Translations under genes and position numbers: made by a program
Assembly (NCBI GenBank): GCA_963678305.2
Contig: CAXXVV010000017.1
Coordinates: 434,001-498,000 of the forward strand
Direction of reading: 5' to 3'
DNA: 64,000 nucleotides
DNA from: G963676655 sp963678305
GTDB taxonomy: Bacteria; Verrucomicrobiota; Lentisphaeria; Victivallales; Victivallaceae
Notes under the pieces: generated by a model
The model's database searches: none
What the model saw: the letters and a program-made list of their open reading frames with translations, nothing else
What the model was told of the DNA's origin: nothing
Shown here: positions 61,801 through 64,000 of the stretch, piece after piece
Layout: every line of letters begins with the position of its first letter
How positions within the stretch are numbered: the stretch's first letter is position 1

Positions 61801-64000
61801 ACAACTCGTCCTTTTCCAAAGTCAAAAGCGGCGATTAAAGGTTTGCCTGCAACCGTTGCCAGGACTTGGCCTGAAGTAGAATAAGGCAAGGCGGCCGTAG
61901 CGGGCAGAGCCTCAAACGGAATGCCCGCTGAAATCGAATGATCTTTCGCCGACTTCCATGCTCCGTAAATACGTTTACAATTTTTCGGCAGAGAAAATTT
62001 TTCAGCCAGTTCAGCCGGAGTTGATTCCGGAGCGATCAACACCAGTCCGGAGCCGTTTTTCACTTGATTCAACAAGGATTTTCTGCATATATCCGGCAGG
62101 TATTTCCAAATATCACTGGACACCACAATAGAATCGTATTGGTTATTACTCAACTTTCCGGTCAACTCTGAATAACAATCTTTTTCGTTGAGAACCGTAC
62201 AGAAGCCGCCCAGCTGCCAAATCCCGGCAATAAAGTTTGTATGCAAATCCATTTCAAACCGTTCAGCGACTTCGACCGCATCCCGAATACCTCCTTTGCC
62301 ACGACACACGACCAGTACTTTAGGTTTTTTACCGGCAAACGGCCGAGCCCAGTTAACATGTTTGGTTTTAAAACTTAAAGCATGAAAATCTAAATTCATT
62401 TTTTTCTTGCTGGTTAAACTTTCAGGCCGTTTCTCACATACCGGGGCCATTGCATACGTGCCGGTGAAACGCTTAATATTAGTTGCCGTATCAAATTTTA
62501 ATACTTCTTTCCCGAATTCTCTGACAGTTGTGCGAAACACCCAGGTTCCAAACGATGAAGGCTTGAAATCAATTGCATAAGTAACCGGGGAAAGCCCAAG
62601 TTTTCGTGACATGCTCTTTACTTGCTGGAACGACAAACGACTGCCAACCAGCCTGCCGGCTTCAAGTGTGATCTGATACTCTCCCGGATGAGTAGCCTGC
62701 AGTTTTATATTTATCTTTCCAGGAAATGAATCATAGGATTTTTTCATATCCAGGCTGCCGGCAAAATCCTTCGTGATGGCCTCAGGAGTACCTATCCCGT
62801 AAAACGGGACCAGATAACAAGTCGTATCCATAAAACCGCCGGCTTTAACAGGGTAAACCCCCAGTCGGCATTCAAGAGTGCTTGCTTTACTGTCAGATGA
62901 CCAGAAATAAAACGTTTTCAATAACTTGTAGTCAACCACCAACCCGAGTCCATTACCGGACCCGGTAACCATCGCAGTCCAGCCATTAATCGCGCCTGGA
63001 GCCCACAGTGACTGTTTTTTTCCGGGATTTTTCACAATCCCCAGAGAACCGGGATAGATAAGGTTAAATTTCTCTTTTTGACTGAAAATTGCGCCTGCAA
63101 TCCAAAGACCGTAATCCAGAGGCACCACATTCGCTTTATCGTTGGTGATATGATAATCCACTCTTAACGCTGAATCATTCCTCCTTAGTGAATATGTTTT
63201 ACTGACTGTGACATTGCTGAAAAAGCCGGTTCTGCCGGAAGCCCAAACTTTTACCGAAAGCTGATCTTTATTGTCAACTGTGACTTTGTAATTATAAGCT
63301 ATATTCCGAAACACGTCACGGGTCTTGGTCCCTCCCGGCCAGAAACGGTCATTAAACATTCCACCATAATCACCGGGACTTAAATTCTTTATCAAATTAG
63401 TCTTTGCCTGCTTATCATATGCATAATTCACAACTCCCCCGTTTGCCGGGTCAATAACAAACAATATCCGGTCATTTTGCATTATAATATCAGTTTTTCC
63501 GTCGCCATTGCAGTCCTTCTCTATCAATTTAAAGCCGGAAGGTACTGTTTTGGACAACAGCTCAAAAGGATTGGCCCCATAATTCGCTTTTATCTCAGGT
63601 TTCATCTTTTGCGGAGCGGCAAAAAACTCAATCTCGGTAAGAGAAGTAAAGGAAATCCCTTCAATTGCAACTATAACACTGGACACCGGTTGTACTGAGC
63701 TTAACTTCACATCCAGAGGCATATAGTTGGGTTCGCCTTTTGGCAGGATATATGGCTGCTTCGGATGAATTCCCCCAAGCATTACCTGCGTCCCGTCGGC
63801 CATCCTGCCGTAGATATTCACCCGTGAAATACCATAGGCTTTTTTCCATCGAAAAACATGAACTTTAGCCAGTTTCAGATCAACCGGTTCCGGAAAATTA
63901 AAGATAATCTCAACCGGTTTCCTGCCAAAATCTCTATTGCGCCAAATAATTCGACTGGGAGCTTTAAAAATACCGTCAAGCAATTTAACTTTCCCGGGAT
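58815..64000 (-). CDS. Giant GH42-like secreted multidomain protein (N terminus outside window)
   Basis: At least 1728 residues are visible; the frame is open at the right edge, so the start and any signal peptide lie beyond. The first visible part has LDGIFKAPSRIIWRNRDFGRKPVEIIFNFPEPVDL, like the discoidin/CBM-type folds. DCNGDGKTDIIMQND, a Ca-binding FG-GAP-like loop, is next. A glutamine-amidotransferase-like segment with KPKVLVVCRGKGG and IVVSSDIWKYLPDICRKSLLNQVKNGSGLVLIAPES follows. GH42-like motifs come later: GPDEANS, where Glu could be acid/base, and CRHALRDWLKLQYGSLANLNRSWQTNYSDWK. A trimerisation-type region follows (LFLPVCTAVSDQEMVKIRAFVANGGILVADMMAG). A beta-galactosidase-type enzyme for large polysaccharides is likely; specificity is unknown. 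Confidence 0.6.
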   Translation of the reverse strand, partial: PGKVKLLDGIFKAPSRIIWRNRDFGRKPVEIIFNFPEPVDLKLAKVHVFRWKKAYGISRVNIYGRMADGTQVMLGGIHPKQPYILPKGEPNYMPLDVKLSSVQPVSSVIVAIEGISFTSLTEIEFFAAPQKMKPEIKANYGANPFELLSKTVPSGFKLIEKDCNGDGKTDIIMQNDRILFVIDPANGGVVNYAYDKQAKTNLIKNLSPGDYGGMFNDRFWPGGTKTRDVFRNIAYNYKVTVDNKDQLSVKVWASGRTGFFSNVTVSKTYSLRRNDSALRVDYHITNDKANVVPLDYGLWIAGAIFSQKEKFNLIYPGSLGIVKNPGKKQSLWAPGAINGWTAMVTGSGNGLGLVVDYKLLKTFYFWSSDSKASTLECRLGVYPVKAGGFMDTTCYLVPFYGIGTPEAITKDFAGSLDMKKSYDSFPGKINIKLQATHPGEYQITLEAGRLVGSRLSFQQVKSMSRKLGLSPVTYAIDFKPSSFGTWVFRTTVREFGKEVLKFDTATNIKRFTGTYAMAPVCEKRPESLTSKKKMNLDFHALSFKTKHVNWARPFAGKKPKVLVVCRGKGGIRDAVEVAERFEMDLHTNFIAGIWQLGGFCTVLNEKDCYSELTGKLSNNQYDSIVVSSDIWKYLPDICRKSLLNQVKNGSGLVLIAPESTPAELAEKFSLPKNCKRIYGAWKSAKDHSISAGIPFEALPATAALPYSTSGQVLATVAGKPLIAAFDFGKGRVVAASWSVAGRKRQGYFDKYSRRVILPMMLYTGVGDAKYNYWEYQISLLARMIYWTARVPFSIEGRQMEVRSGSDLTLVLTGKKPGKVKLDLTIRDKFYRVEQQKTLDVELKPGSNTVNIPFTKPALSGIHFADLIVRSSKGTEWWGTTAFKTESRVSLVKLITENKVWNKSDIFKCSVELSKPGQAQVELSLYDSFGNEFAKTTKTVQGIKADLEVPLKNCQALVFEAHAKVIEANVTISEKRERFTFYGAPDARIMQIAFGWPTLSMRGIHRFLMKPYFSRLQTLGATSLKLFRTDIEYEIMAARELGFPIVASNTPISSGGKFPYDRNKKINSKFDLVRKPCLSANGFKDKLEEVSSTEQWTEKYGVLYRGGPDEANSIRKWDGCFSPDCRHALRDWLKLQYGSLANLNRSWQTNYSDWKQVVAMTAEEAKKHSSFAPWVDHLTFNDWNRADAISRIVKGVKRVNPKLLYALSGTQETMAFNAWDWYLLMQSLEAVESYSGEQTIQQRCFFKGRLVWNGWLGYDRDFDYLNWKILNYLIQGATGFNVYSGAFYVNPDYTFPDSAKDLKRALDKYKNGPAEAIINSSLITYPVAFLYSPASVKVNWILGLKDDAVESIHGLNNILRDSGLDYDYIAYRQLENSNLLREKYKALFLPVCTAVSDQEMVKIRAFVANGGILVADMMAGAFDQHGKPRTVNLLDKVFGISRNKSTFVKEEVTLAGKFNVKVKCFETGINTTSGQALASINYKDKKYPAVIINKFGKGTAIYFACGLPAAYGNWQVMRYFKNNLEKAQNIRTLITSPLAGVGIKARVKIENAKGESLKAAYICMKENGPARILGVVRDFTQAKNIDAKTNKWTVKLSNNWHIYDLLERKYIGFGREFSYDFGPVTQSAFSLLPYKVNRLELKTSKSDRQIKIEITVDAETKKYADHIFRVTVLNPDGQSNPAFSKMLFANGGRLTYSFPVPLNAAKGAWTIKVVDALSGEAASVKLAI

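Overview
The window reads as a chromosomal segment of a Gram-negative member of the PVC superphylum, most likely Lentisphaerota (Victivallis/Lentisphaera-like). This is inferred from gene content: a pseudopilin of the H-x-DG type inside a carbohydrate-degradation operon, very large secreted polysaccharide-active proteins, LacI and AraC regulators beside them, several Ser/Thr kinases, a WaaP-like kinase, a PQQ-propeller secreted protein and the anaerobic (Ahb) heme pathway. No species can be named.

Layout. 0-6 kb: the end of clpP, clpX, then a kinase operon (a Ser/Thr kinase with a relocated catalytic lysine, a WaaP/Kdo-kinase-like protein, a polytopic membrane protein) and an initiator tRNA with its own promoter and terminator. 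6-12 kb: a frameshifted GIY-YIG gene and, on the minus strand, katG-ahbC-ahbD-ahbAB, which pairs a heme peroxidase with the siroheme-dependent heme pathway. 12.4-17.3 kb: a compositionally distinct sugar operon (class II aldolase, fucose-isomerase-like protein, FGGY kinase) divergent from a PocR-domain AraC regulator. 17.6-19.3 kb: an ABC-F ATPase behind a leader peptide and terminator that look like an attenuator. 19.3-26.5 kb: pseudopilin, DUF6067-type glycosidase and beta-helix operon, with an apparently self-regulated LacI repressor. 26.5-27.1 kb: a gene-free block of diverged hairpin-rich repeats. 27.1-32.2 kb: a heavy-metal RND efflux pump with a His-rich adaptor. 32.4-38.5 kb: a LacI regulator, a secreted toroid protein and a GH29-like fucosidase, divergent from an AraC regulator. 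38.7-46.9 kb: a PQQ-propeller protein, an orphan PAS histidine kinase, then a Cache-sensor Ser/Thr kinase with flavodoxin, phosphatase and Fe-S flavoprotein genes. 47.2-54.5 kb: a cassette with a P1B-type metal ATPase, three consecutive SPFH (HflK/HflC/stomatin-like) proteins and two small metal-ligand-rich exported proteins. 54.5-58.7 kb: a MerR regulator divergent from an aldo-keto reductase, Fe-dependent alcohol dehydrogenase and CMD-cupin operon. 58.8-64.0 kb: a giant GH42-like secreted protein that runs off the window.

Two observations tie the 38-58 kb half together. A perfect 15-bp dyad, TTANAGTNACTNTAA, sits in the same place inside four long-spacer (18 nt) promoters: upstream of the PQQ gene, the Cache kinase operon, merR itself and the aldo-keto reductase operon. 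This predicts a MerR/AdhR-type electrophile or redox-stress regulon. The ATPase-SPFH cassette is bracketed by a 42-bp imperfect direct repeat corresponding to the merR 3' end, as if it had been inserted into, or had split, an older merR-flavodoxin-oxidoreductase locus. The ATPase plus triple-SPFH cassette is my best candidate for an undescribed system. The no-lysine kinase, the ABC-F attenuator and the covarying repeat are the next most interesting.
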